From Aphanomyces cochlioides (Eukaryota; Oomycota; Saprolegniomycetes; Saprolegniales; Verrucalvaceae), in the NCBI GenBank assembly GCA_019828595.1, contig JAHQRK010000040.1:62001-126000 (forward strand): a DNA stretch of 64,000 nt, written 5' to 3'. Of the stretch, positions 42,773 to 52,625 are shown in pieces (the stretch's first letter is position 1; every line of letters begins with the position of its first letter). Made by a program: the position numbers and the translations under genes. Below the pieces are notes generated by a model that worked only from the letters and a program-made list of their open reading frames with translations, ran no database searches and was not told where the DNA came from.

Positions 42773-43028
42773 CCTCACCCTAGTCAAACTATTAATACTA
42801 CGGTAGTAGAAGAATTGATTTTGAGTTCTGTGTGACACACGACCGGATACGCAACAACAAAGCCTGGATGACATCCGGATAGCTCATCTTATCTATACAG
42901 CTGCGAAAAGAAGAACTTGTGCACGCCAAGGTCGCCTGTGCGCTGCCACGAGACCTTTCAGTATCCGGAAGTACAACGTGCACCCAAGAATTTGGATATG
43001 TAAGTTCAGTCAGTGTCGAAAGTGAGAT

Positions 43029-44109
43029 ATGCCCCTTCGACTTGCGCTGTGGAGTCCAATTCTCGCGCCGTTCTTCACGGTCGTGACGTTGATCACTTGT
43101 TTTGCCATCGCGAAAGCCAAGGACATTTATGTCGGATCGTTGTCTTGGCCCTACTTTTCCGACATGGGACGCGGTACACTCGTTGATTCCACGAGATATA
43201 TCACATTTGACTTTCGATAGATGATCCGGCGTACTACGTTTTTGTCGTGGGTCTTTGCCTCACGGCGATCTTTCTACTGCTGACTTGGTTCGCAGCGCAG
43301 TCTTGCATCTTTCGTACTGACAGCTTGTAGGTGGTTCAACTGGCAATTCCAAGCGAGTGTTTTGTCCCACAGCGCGGCAAAGCAAACTGCTCCTCCATCC
43401 CTGTCCCGGTGCAACACTGCCGCGTCCATCATGGGCATGCTTTCTACGATTGGGTTGCCCATTTTGTCAATCTATCGTGTGTCGTATCCACATCCTGAAG
43501 TGCACAACTACGCCGCGTACTTCTTCTTTGTCTTCCAAGCTGCTGCTGTCTTGCTCAACGTACGCGTCTTGTCAAAATGATGGCATGAAACCTCTTTCTA
43601 GACGTATGTCAGTCGTCGCATCCTCACGATCATCTCTGAAAATACATCGCAAGTACCAACTCGCCTGCTTGTAAGCATCCAACGTGCTTGGTAAATCCAC
43701 TCTCCAAGCATCGTTTCGTGAGTTCTGGGTGCTAGGCGTGTCCAAATTGCCTTTGCTTCCATCTTTCTCGTTGCTTTCATCTTGTATATTCCCGTTGGCC
43801 TCGCTCTTGTGTGTGAATTTGCGCGATTGACTCAAGCCAAGGTAGCACTGTTCCTTCGAGTCTGTATCAACTTTGTGATTTTAGTGCATTGATCTCAACA
43901 TGGGAGTCGAGTATTGCACAGTGACAGTGCGTCTCGACGCCACGAATACCAAGTTGTACGACTACAGCAACTGCTATTCGATCAACCAAATGCGCGCTGG
44001 AGCTCAGCTTGCTTGCATCCTCACGCTTGTCGGCTACGCTGTATCGTTTGTGTTTCATGAACTCCATCACGACAAGGACGATGCCGCTTACGAACACACG
44101 ACTGGTTGA
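43029..44109 (+). CDS. Frag1/DRAM/Sfk1-family membrane protein, copy 2
   Basis: Six exons (43029-43173, 43221-43326, 43373-43559, 43602-43690, 43736-43841, 43885-44109) give 285 residues with the same six hydrophobic segments as copy 1. Both copies have intact frames and intact splice sites, so both may be expressed. The upstream region (42784-43028) is shared too, but the two copies now have different far-upstream sequence: Helitron here, a composite insertion in copy 1. The gene is head-to-tail with the psq gene, 78 nt downstream. Confidence 0.75.
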
Positions 44110-44187
44110 ATAAAAATACATTGTTTCGCATGCGACGGTTGGAGACGGATATATATAAATAGCTTCATCACTAGCTTCGCATTCTCC

Positions 44188-45313
44188 ATGGCGAGGACAT
44201 CGGCGATCAGCGACGAGGTGTGGGCAAATGCAATCCGTGCCGTCATGGTAGACAAAATGAGTCTACGTGCCGCGGCACACAAGTTTGGAGTGCATCACAT
44301 GTCACTCCATCGAAGAATAAAGGACATTCGAGGCGATGTGAAGCCCAAATCTCGTCAAGCTGCCGCTGTTCCAGCTCCACAGCAGGCGTATGCTGCCACG
44401 CCAATGCAATCTGGCATGACCATGGTCAACATGATGCACATGAGCATGGACAGAGAGACAAAACAACCTTACGTGCCCTTGCGGCACATGCCATACGAGG
44501 CCAAGCCAGCCGTGTTGAGACCTTTTCCTGGCATTGAAAATGCCGCGGGTCACAACATTTCAAATGTGGACAAGGCAGTTGAAGCCGTTGAGTCCGGGCA
44601 ACTGGATGTGATGCAAGCAGCCGTGGCGTTCAAACTGGATGCGAATGAACTCTACGACCATCTTCGAAGGCGCCATGCGGTACCGTCGACTGCATTTTCG
44701 CTAGCCTGACACACTCGTAGGGTGATGAATACCTTCGACCTGCCGATGAAAGTGGATTACTCAAGGTCGTCATTGCACGAGCTGAGCTTGGTGTCAAGAT
44801 GACATACGACGAAGTCGTCGACTTGATCCGACGAGTGCTCTATCGATATGGACAGACATCAGGTACGCCAAAAAAGGACACCGAGATCTAGACAGAGTTG
44901 TCTGTAGGCGCTACTCTGAATCACATCGTTTCAGTCTTCTTTCGACGCAATGACAATGTCCTGCGTACTGCGCTGGAAGCTGCCATGCAGCAGGAAGACA
45001 TGGGATACAAGTATGCACAAGCGCAGCGGCCCGCGGCCATGTTGCCACCTCCAAAGGTACAAGATCAAGTCGAGATGTCGTCACAATTTGGCAGGGATTT
45101 CCTGAACAACAAACTGAGAGAGCGAGACCAGCGAGTTTCATGCAAGACGCACGTGGACGATACAGCCCATCGTCCAATTTGCTCATTGCATCAAACAAAA
45201 TCACAGTGGATAAACAACAGCAGCAGCAGCAACAGCCATCAGAGCAGTACGGCGAGTCCGATGCGAGGTACAAACGTCAATTTGGAACGTCTTTACCACG
45301 CGCAAGGCTGTAG
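44188..45313 (+). CDS. psq-type HTH DNA-binding protein
   Basis: Four exons (44188-44679, 44721-44862, 44908-45056, 45095-45313), introns 38-45 nt, 333 residues. Residues 10-45 (VWANAIRAVMVDKMSLRAAAHKFGVHHMSLHRRI) form a pipsqueak-type HTH. A second helical module (AVEAVESGQLDVMQAAVAFKLDANELYDHLRRRH) looks like another HTH of similar kind. The C-terminus has QQQQQQQ. The last splice (GTACAA donor at 45057) was chosen because it replaces a frame of poor composition with RPASFMQDARGRY and the Gln run. Many oomycete psq proteins are transposase-derived, but no catalytic domain is seen, so it may be a domesticated regulator (inference). It converges on the DHX29-like gene. Confidence 0.75.
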
Positions 45314-45399
45314 CAGTAAACCATCCAAAGGCGATAACGAACAAGACAGTGTCGTCGAAGTGTAGATAGCTCACATAAAAGGACCCAAGTAAACCAATT

Positions 45400-48300
45400 T
45401 TACATTTCTAATTTCCACAACGCCACAATTGTGTCAACAACTGCACGGTCGTCATTCTCCGTCTTGGATGGCGCATCGAGTTTTCCTATGTAGAGCATGT
45501 TAGCATCACACCTCACTCTAGTGCATACGTTGTAGCAAATCACTCAGTCGACGACGCAACTCAAAGAGCAGCATGGATGTTCGTCCAGCGCAAGGCAAGT
45601 CGAGCCATGTATCAATCGTAACCCGAGACAGCTCAATCTTGACATCAAACTGTCCACCAAACAGAGCAAGAGCCAACGGTGTTACACCACTCGAAACTGG
45701 CAAGTAGACTCGTGAGGTGTGGAGTTTGAGGTGATATCCAAGCCATGGCGTCACGAACTGAGCTCCATGATTGATGGAAGAAGGGTGAATAAACACTTGT
45801 TTCTGCCGCTCCCACAAACGAACAATCCCTTTCTCTGACGTATCAACGCGAACAACGTTGGGATAAAGTCCAGCCGCGACGACTGCAGAAATGACAGCGG
45901 TCTCATTAGCATATCGGTTTGAGTCGTCCATGAAGCCCAATTGATGCAATAGGCGTTCGAACGAAGAGGCGAGCTGATTAATTTCGTTCAATGCTGAACG
46001 ATGGAGGAAATGTCGTTTACAGAACGCGTCTTGTTTGTCCTTCGGCAGCACTACCCATGCATTGAAAGCGTTGAGGTCTGTTAGAAGATCGCTATTTCGA
46101 TCACTTTGAAAAAGACGGCGTTTGGCAGCGGCTTCTTTATCTTGGCCAAATGGAGAAACAAATGGACTTTTGGTTTCGAGGAGAGCTGCAATGACAGCGA
46201 TTGGACGCGTACAGCCAAAGACAGCAGCAAACAAGAGCATCTTGGCCAGTCGAACGTCCAGTGGAAGCTTAGATAAATGATGCCCAAGTGGAGTTAACGT
46301 TCCATCTTCAGGTGAGAGGGCACCCAGTTGAGTCAGCTCTGCAGTGGCGTCAAGGACGGCCTGTTCTGTCGGAGCTTCCAAGAGCTCATTCCAGAAAGAG
46401 GTGCAGTTTTCAGGGACTAGTGTATGAAGTTGCAGGGACAGTCCCGTAAGTGGTGCTCGGTGGATTTCAGCCAACGGCTGGGCTAGCATCTCCTGATCAT
46501 AGAGTTCTTGGGGATACAGACGGTAGCATTTACCCGACTGAACACGTCCTGCACGTCCTGCTCTTTGCTATAATTGAGGGAATGAGCTAAACAACGACAA
46601 AGCGAACGTACATCAGCATTAGCTTTGGCAATCCAAACTTCTTTGAGTGATGATGTTTGGGTTTTTATATCGTGGCGCATTTGTTTCACACGGCCAGTAT
46701 CAATCACAACGGTGACCTCATCGATGGTGAGCGATGTCTCGGCAATATTGGTGGCAACGATCACTTTCGTTTTGTCGGGAAAATGATTGAAAACTTCATG
46801 CTGCTCAGAAGTTGAGAGGCCGGCATGGAGTGGAAGAAAGACACACGCACTGGCCAACGAGCGGCTAGCACTAAGTTGATCCACGACCTGTCGAATTTCG
46901 GCACGACCACTTAGGAAGATGAGGATTGCCCCTTCCAGAGAATTTTCAACAAGATGGGCTACTAGTTCTTCCATCAAGTTGTAGTTGATAGTGGATGGAT
47001 CGACTTTGTTCATCATATCGATGGTATGGGCACTGTACGGACCGTCAATAACTTGATCTGTACGTAGGTCAGAGTCATGCCAAGTGAGGATTTGTTTGGA
47101 CACATGACCACCACGGCCAGTTACGTTCAAGCTGTAGCTGGATGCAGCGTCGTTAAGATTTTTTCTGCAATTGTCAGGTATGACATGATGCGTGAGCTCA
47201 ATTGCATCTTCGAGATAAAACTTCTCGACAGGAAAGAGTCGACCGGGGACGGCAATGAGATGACAATCGGAAAAATATGCTTGGAAGAGTTGGGCATTGA
47301 GGGTTGCACTCATAAGCACGAGCTTGAGGGAAGGTTTCGCGAGAACCAGGCGTCGGAGAAGACCCAAGAGAATGTCGCACTGGACATCACGCTCATGGAT
47401 TTCATCAACAACGATGCAGCTCACGCCGTCCAAGCGTGGGTTTGACTGAAGTTGTCGAAGTAATACACCCGTTGTGCAAAATACAAGTTTGCATTCGGCG
47501 CTCTTCCTTTGTTCCAGTCGAATTTGGTAGCCAACGTATCCTTCTCCAACAGTCTAGCAAGACCGTCAACTTTTGAAATCATCTTGGTGTTCTATACCTG
47601 ACCCATTTCTTCGGCAACACGTTCGGCAACGCCTATTGCAGCTAGGCGCCGTGGTTGCGTGCATAAAATTGTTCCATCGTCACGATTTTTGCCAAGCACG
47701 TCTTCGAGGAGGAAATGAGGCACTTGGGTACTCTTCCCTGAGCCTGTTTCCCCAGAAACAAGCACAACTGCATGTTTTTGCGTTGCTTGGACAATTGCTT
47801 GTTTGTAAGCAGCAATTGGGAGAGTTCTTCTCTTTGGCAACATAGCTTTGTACTTTGGAGATTGCATGAGCTGTAGAAATTTGGTATCTGGAAAAGGTGT
47901 ACGCTGTTCAGACGAAGAAGGCGATACATAGTCTTCGATGTGATCCTCCCAAGATTCTTCATCATCCCAAGCATCAGGCACTTCTTCTGTGCCCGAAGTT
48001 GTCTCGACTGGTTCTGGGTCATCGTCTGGTACGAGGTGAAAGAGACCATCTATTATAGCAGCTTTGCTGGCAGCGGAGTCCCCCTTCGCCTTTGATTCTT
48101 CTTCTTCGACTTGGCGCACCCATACCAGCCTGGATCATCCGTGAATTAAAGGTAGAAAAATCGATTGACTCACCACATATCCCGAAAATGTGGAGGAAGG
48201 CCACGGTAAAGAGGAAGTTGAGGTGTGAGAAGGTAAAGTGCTCGTGTGGCCACTGCGTCCTTGGCACTGTCAATTGTAGCATAAATATCCGGCACGGTGG

Positions 48301-49455
48301 CACTGATTGTTGGCTGTTTGCCTCGCTTGATATTCACAGAATAATTGTATTTTCCCCGTGAGCTGTCAGCCATGTACTGTGGTGGGGACCACTTCTGCTT
48401 TTGGCAATACTCTTGCAGCTGCACACGCGGTGTTTTTCCTGTCCATTTCACTGGAGTCGAAACCTCCACAGCGCTTGGCTTTGTTACAGCCACTGGAGCG
48501 ATGACTGAAGTAGCAGCGGTTGTCTCAAGCATTGAAAATAAATCGCCAGTATCGTCGTCTTCTTCGTCATCTTTCTCCACCTCAGCCTTCGGCGCTTCAG
48601 TAATTGGTTCAGCAACCAGGGAAGGAGTCTGGGGAGTGGCTGGTGAAGTAGAAACTTGCAAGGCATTGATTTCATTCTCAAGACGTGAAACTTCAGCTTG
48701 CCAAAAGGCAAGTTCACGCTTCTTAGACTTCTTTAAACCTTTCATTTCGGCCATAGCTTGTTCGAGTTCAAGTCTTAATTGGCGCATTTTATACTCTGGT
48801 GAATCTTCGTTTTCTTGCATTGCTAAGTACTGCAATGTCCAGGCTTTTGCATTGTGCTTGTCCTACATTACGCTTTTGATACTCTCATGATACAAGACTA
48901 TTGTACCTGATCAACCAGCTCCTCGCTCTTTATGGGCACTCCCAGTGGAATGTTTTCGTGTCTTTCGCTACTGTCGCCTTTGTCTTCACGAGCAGAGGCA
49001 GGAATCAGCATTAATTGTGGCCTTATCTCGTCATCGTCTGCTTTGATCGCTTGAGATTTTTGAGCGTATGCACGAAATCGCGACGGCAAATCTGCACTCG
49101 CATGGTATAGACATAGGTACTGAAGTGCTGCAGTCACGTCATGAGCATGGGATAAGCCTTCTTCGATGAGATGCATCGGAAAGTCCAAGGTAGTCAGAAC
49201 ATCGTAGGCTTTTTCGATCTTCTTCTTGGTCCGACGGCCGGTAAAGAACTGTTTCTTTGCAGAAGGTTGTTCTAGACTCATCTGGATCAAATCTTGGATC
49301 AACTTCTCCGCATCTTCGGCCAAATCCAAGCGATCCTTCATGGCTCTACCGTTCTTTGGATCGCCGTCGTTGTCTTTTGTGCGCCAATTGCCAAATAAAT
49401 TGAACTTTTCCGGATGAAAATTTTCAGTCATATGTAATCTCAGTGACTCAATCAT
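45400..49455 (-). CDS. DHX29-like DEIH-box RNA helicase
   Basis: Six exons (48907-49455, 48174-48862, 47598-48129, 46612-47553, 45529-46567, 45400-45485), introns 43-44 nt, 1278 residues. The N-terminal 180 residues include a UBA-like helical part (VTAALQYLCLYHASADLPSRF). A coiled coil follows (QLRLELEQAMAEMKGLKKSKKREL), then a dsRBD-like segment (VQLQEYCQKQKWSPPQY). The helicase core has GETGSGKSTQVPHF, TQPRRLAA, VVDEIHERD, LMSATLNAQ, IFLSGRAEI, TNIAETSLTI and QRAGRAGR, the last completed by splicing. HA2 and OB-fold domains end the protein. DHX29 helps 43S ribosomes scan structured 5' UTRs; DHX57/DHX36 are alternatives. The final exon is inferred because it gives LLQRKLDAPSKTENDD and a typical end instead of an early stop. 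Confidence 0.9.
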
Positions 49456-49860
49456 GGAAGCGAAGCGATGGAAAGCGCTGCGGTATTATCAAGCTATCGA
49501 AGGGAAAAAGACAGTGGTTTCGCTAAAGAAAGGGCACACTATCTCGCATTGATGTTCGCATAACGGTAGTTTGTTGTAGATCCGTCGTTGAAGGCACAGT
49601 AGTAACGTTCAACGGGCGGCAAAACCTGGTTGGTCTTATTGATATGCAATCGCCGCTTGGTGTCTATCCCCGCGCCGTGGTCAAACTAAGCGACATTCAG
49701 AGCTGGGAAGTTAGTCTCACTCCCGATCAAGCGCTGGCATTGCTACGTCTGAACTAATGGAGCTTGTTCTGCATGATGACATGCCTTGGGGTCCTGCAAT
49801 CATTTTGCACTCCATCGACTTTTGACATAAAACGTACTTTCTATTAAAACGATGTGGATA

Positions 49861-50315
49861 TCGTATTTCCTGTAAGGTTGTCACCACGAATGATTTTCGA
49901 AAATGGTGACAAGTCCAAAGGAAATCAGATATCAAAACGAGGTACATTTGATTGGGTAAAAATTAGACTTATTTACCAATCATATTATTATCATGAACAC
50001 CTGGCAGTCGTATGTCGACTTTACGACTGGCTGACTCCAGTTTGGGAGAATGAAAACCTGCAACGCTCATTTGGGTCCAGGTTTGCCGACTGCAACGCAT
50101 GAACACGACAAATTTATGGCCCTGGTATCTAATTGGGCCATTGCATTCCTTCCAATAAGATCTGACTGGTAACAACTCAAGGGGAACTCCGAAAAATTTC
50201 ATCAGAATGTATTATAAATGTATACTATAAATTTGTATGAATTATTTAAATAATTATATCAGTGGTGACAACTCAATGGGAAAAAATAGTGGTGACAACC
50301 TTACAGGAAATACGG
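49861..50315. mobile_element. 455-bp MITE with TA target duplication
   Basis: Terminal inverted repeats of 26 bp (CGTATTTCCTGTAAGGTTGT and on, at 49862-49887; the complement at 50289-50314), flanked by TA (49859-49860 and 50316-50317). It is AT-rich and non-coding. The TA sites suggest Tc1/mariner. Confidence 0.75.
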
Positions 50316-50402
50316 TAGTCAAAATCCAAGCAGTTTATTCTGCATTCGGGAGGATTCGACATGACATGGGACTGGTCATGAATCAACCCTTCTCCTCGAA
50401 GT

Positions 50403-50870
50403 TTATGCACGCGCAAGGGCTGCATTATCCTCGAAAATAACACCGACAAGGACTGCATTCACGCTGCACCATTCTTTCGTTTGATCTCCTCCGTTGTAAG
50501 CAGAATCTTGATACTGGGAAGCGTTGGGCGGCAATGCACGACGATTGGAATTGAACCGACAAGTCCATGCCAGATTGGCAAATTCTGAGCGCTCTTCATG
50601 TACAACACATTGCTTGTAGATATGTCTTCCCATAGAAGTTCTCGTCACGCGCTTCGAGTTGACCCACGAACATCACTGTTAACTTTGATTCGACATCCCA
50701 CATTCCAAGGTGCGTCCCTTCCACGTTCGTCGGTTAAATCAACCATGCAAAACTCAACGCAAGTTATAAGTTGAATACCGCTGCTATTCTTGATCGCTTC
50801 CTCGATTCCCCTGTCGTCCAAAGCAGTGGTGGGTTGGCAATCCGAGCAGTATGATAATAGTTCTTCCAGA
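50403..50870 (-). pseudogene. Unrecognised Cys-containing reading frame, possibly frameshifted
   Basis: Two abutting minus-strand frames. The upstream one (about 50648-50870) reads VLEELLSYCSDCQPTTALDD, continues with QLITCVEFCMVDLTDERGRD and ends after VNSDVRGSTRSA. The downstream one (50403-50648) begins RTSMGRHIYKQCVVHEERSE and has WTCRFNSN and KEWCSVNAVLVG. The composition looks protein-like and the frames adjoin at the stop, so one indel would join them. I recognise no family and see no signal peptide or clear start. It may be a pseudogene or have an unrecognised intron. Confidence 0.3.
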
Positions 50871-51005
50871 ACCTTGGACTTTCAACCCCTGCACCCCTTC
50901 AAATAAGTAAAACCCAATTAACGTATATTTGTTTACACAGTTGTTTTAACAGAACGCAAGGGATATTCCCATATTCACATTTGCCCTCTCGAGAGAAGAT
51001 CTGCG

Positions 51006-52599
51006 ATGGACGAGGAAAGTTTGACGAGGTAAATCCTTTGCCCGTGACAGAACAGGACGTAATGAAATTGATAGCTTTATGGCAATTACAGGCGCCGATG
51101 GAGCGACCGCGCAGCAGTACCTAGAGGTCACGAACTGGAACATGGAAGAAGCCGTCAATTTGTTTATGGAAACTGGAGGAAGTGGCACGTCGTTTCCATC
51201 GGCTGGAGGCAGTGCCGGCGCTGCGGCTGCGAACAATAGTAGTACATTTGACCCATATGGAGGACAACAAAATGTTCGAGCTCCAGACCCGTCGAAGCGT
51301 CAACGTTTGGTCGGTGGTGATGCTGACGTTCCATTTCCAGCACAATTCTTTGGACGCAACAGTTCGAATCGCTTCGCGAATATGCCAAACAATCCAAATG
51401 GATTATTTCAACGAAATTTTGCTGAAGAGAGTATCGCAAGCTTGAATGCACACTTGGGAAGTCAAGGTATTACTTCTATTTCTCTATGGAAATTGATAAA
51501 TTCATCATGTAGACACCAATCGACGTGATCCTCAAAGTTTAAGCCAACTATTTCAGCCTCCTGTTGGGCTTATCTTCCATGGATCTCTTTCAGAGGCTCG
51601 TTCATTTGCCAAGCAAGAATCCAAGTGGTTGCTGGTGAATATCCAAGACGAAACCGTGTTCGCCAGTTTGAGGTTGAATCGCGACACGTGGAGCGACGAT
51701 TTGGTGCAGAATTTAGTCTCGAGTAGCTTCGTCTTTTGGCAGGTACGATGTCCTATCTCTGGATCAAATCATGTTGATGATATTCCTTAGAGCAATGTCA
51801 AATCGGACCAAGGCAAGAAATTTTGTGCGCTCTACCAAATTGACCCGGATGTGGTGCCAGTAACGTGCATTATTGACCCTCGCACGGGCCAAAAGCTTGT
51901 CCAATGGCACGATTTCATTGAGAAGCAGGAAATGGCCGAGAAATGTACGTGACATCCTCGCGAAAAATCAATTGACAACTCATCTTGTAGTGTCGGATTT
52001 CTGTTGTCTCAATCCATTGGGGGCCCCAACTGCTCCCCCACCTGCGCCTGTGCCGGTATGAATAGTATGCAATTGTTTGCAAAAATCACGATGAAAATAG
52101 GCTCCACGTGAACGCACCGAAGATGAAGAATTAGCAGCAGCGATTGCTGCGTCACTCGAGCGTGATGATGACGATGATGGCTGTGTCGAGGAAATGGAAG
52201 ATGACGATGACGAGGAGATCGCGGAAGAGAAACCAGAAGTATTTGTGCCACTGCCTGATGAGCCTGCTGGTTACATCTTGTTCTGTTGACTGAGTTTTCA
52301 CGATGTGATAGACGGCCCAACTGTAACACGAGTCCAGATTCGCACGACAGCAGGAACGCGTCTTGTCCGTCGTTTTTACAAGGGCGATTCAGTCTCTGTC
52401 TTGTGGCAATTGGTGCGGCAAGAGGTAATGAGTCCGAGTGACGAACACCAGATGATGTCTGTGGCTGTAGATTCCAGAAGCGAGAAGTCGTCCGTTTGAA
52501 CTTCGAACCAGCTTTCCCCCTGCCGCTGTACCTCTCACGGATCAAACTTTATCCGATGCAAAATTGGAAAACGCGTCGTTGATGATGCAGTGGACATAA
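51006..52599 (+). CDS. UBXN7-like UBA-UAS-UIM-UBX protein (Cdc48/p97 adaptor)
   Basis: Eight exons (51006-51028, 51075-51466, 51513-51742, 51791-51944, 51991-52055, 52101-52269, 52312-52424, 52471-52599), introns 42-48 nt, 424 residues. A UBA-like domain is at residues 6-45 (MAITGADGATAQQYLEVTNW, EEAVNLFM). The thioredoxin-like UAS domain spans about 160-270 (WLLVNIQDETVF, CALYQIDPDVVPVTCIIDPR). A ubiquitin-interacting motif is DEELAAAIAASLERD near 300. The C-terminal UBX domain has VTRVQIRTTAGTRLVRRF and RPFELRTSFPP. This order matches UBXN7/Ubx5, which links the Cdc48/p97 ATPase to ubiquitylated proteins and cullin ligases. The tiny first exon was picked because it gives MDEESLTSFMAITG, a normal UBA start. 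Confidence 0.9.
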
Positions 52600-52625
52600 A
52601 TTTCAAATTAGTTCACACAGATATC

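Larger units (their letters stand above)
39423..42783 (+). mobile_element. Helitron 2 (3361 bp), internally deleted
   Basis: Begins TCTATTACTTAAGG at the base after Helitron 1's CTAG and ends CTAG at 42783, then continues into host TCAAACTATTAATAC. It is near-identical to Helitron 1 but lacks about 3.3 kb (about 33146-36420 of copy 1: accessory gene and Rep N-terminus) and about 150 bp around the palindrome. Its terminal hairpin is at 42755-42772. Confidence 0.92.
32518..44809 (+). repeat. Segmental duplication, copy 2 (with Helitron insertions)
   Basis: Direct repeat of 18472-29742. Left of the Helitrons it shares GGGGAATCAGTTTAAAAGAA and about 65 bp more with copy 1. Right of them it shares everything from TCAAACTATTAATACTACGG through the DRAM-like gene and psq exons 1-2. 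Only here does the psq gene continue to a normal end, so this looks like the parental copy. Confidence 0.85.
49456..51005. other. Intergenic region with MITE and possible broken gene
   Basis: 1.5 kb between the divergent DHX29-like and UBXN7-like genes. It contains the 455-bp MITE at 49861-50315 and a possible broken minus-strand reading frame at 50403-50870. Nothing else is recognised. Confidence 0.5.

Noticed and set aside
44908..45365. psq gene reading straight through to a stop at 45363
   Set aside because: A 38-nt intron with GTACAA...GGCAG joins to a frame with natural composition and a Gln run; the read-through tail looks random.
45518..45530. DHX29-like gene ending at the TAG after LLQRMH
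   Set aside because: A 43-nt intron just before it leads to a 28-codon exon with family-like sequence; the stop lies inside the intron.
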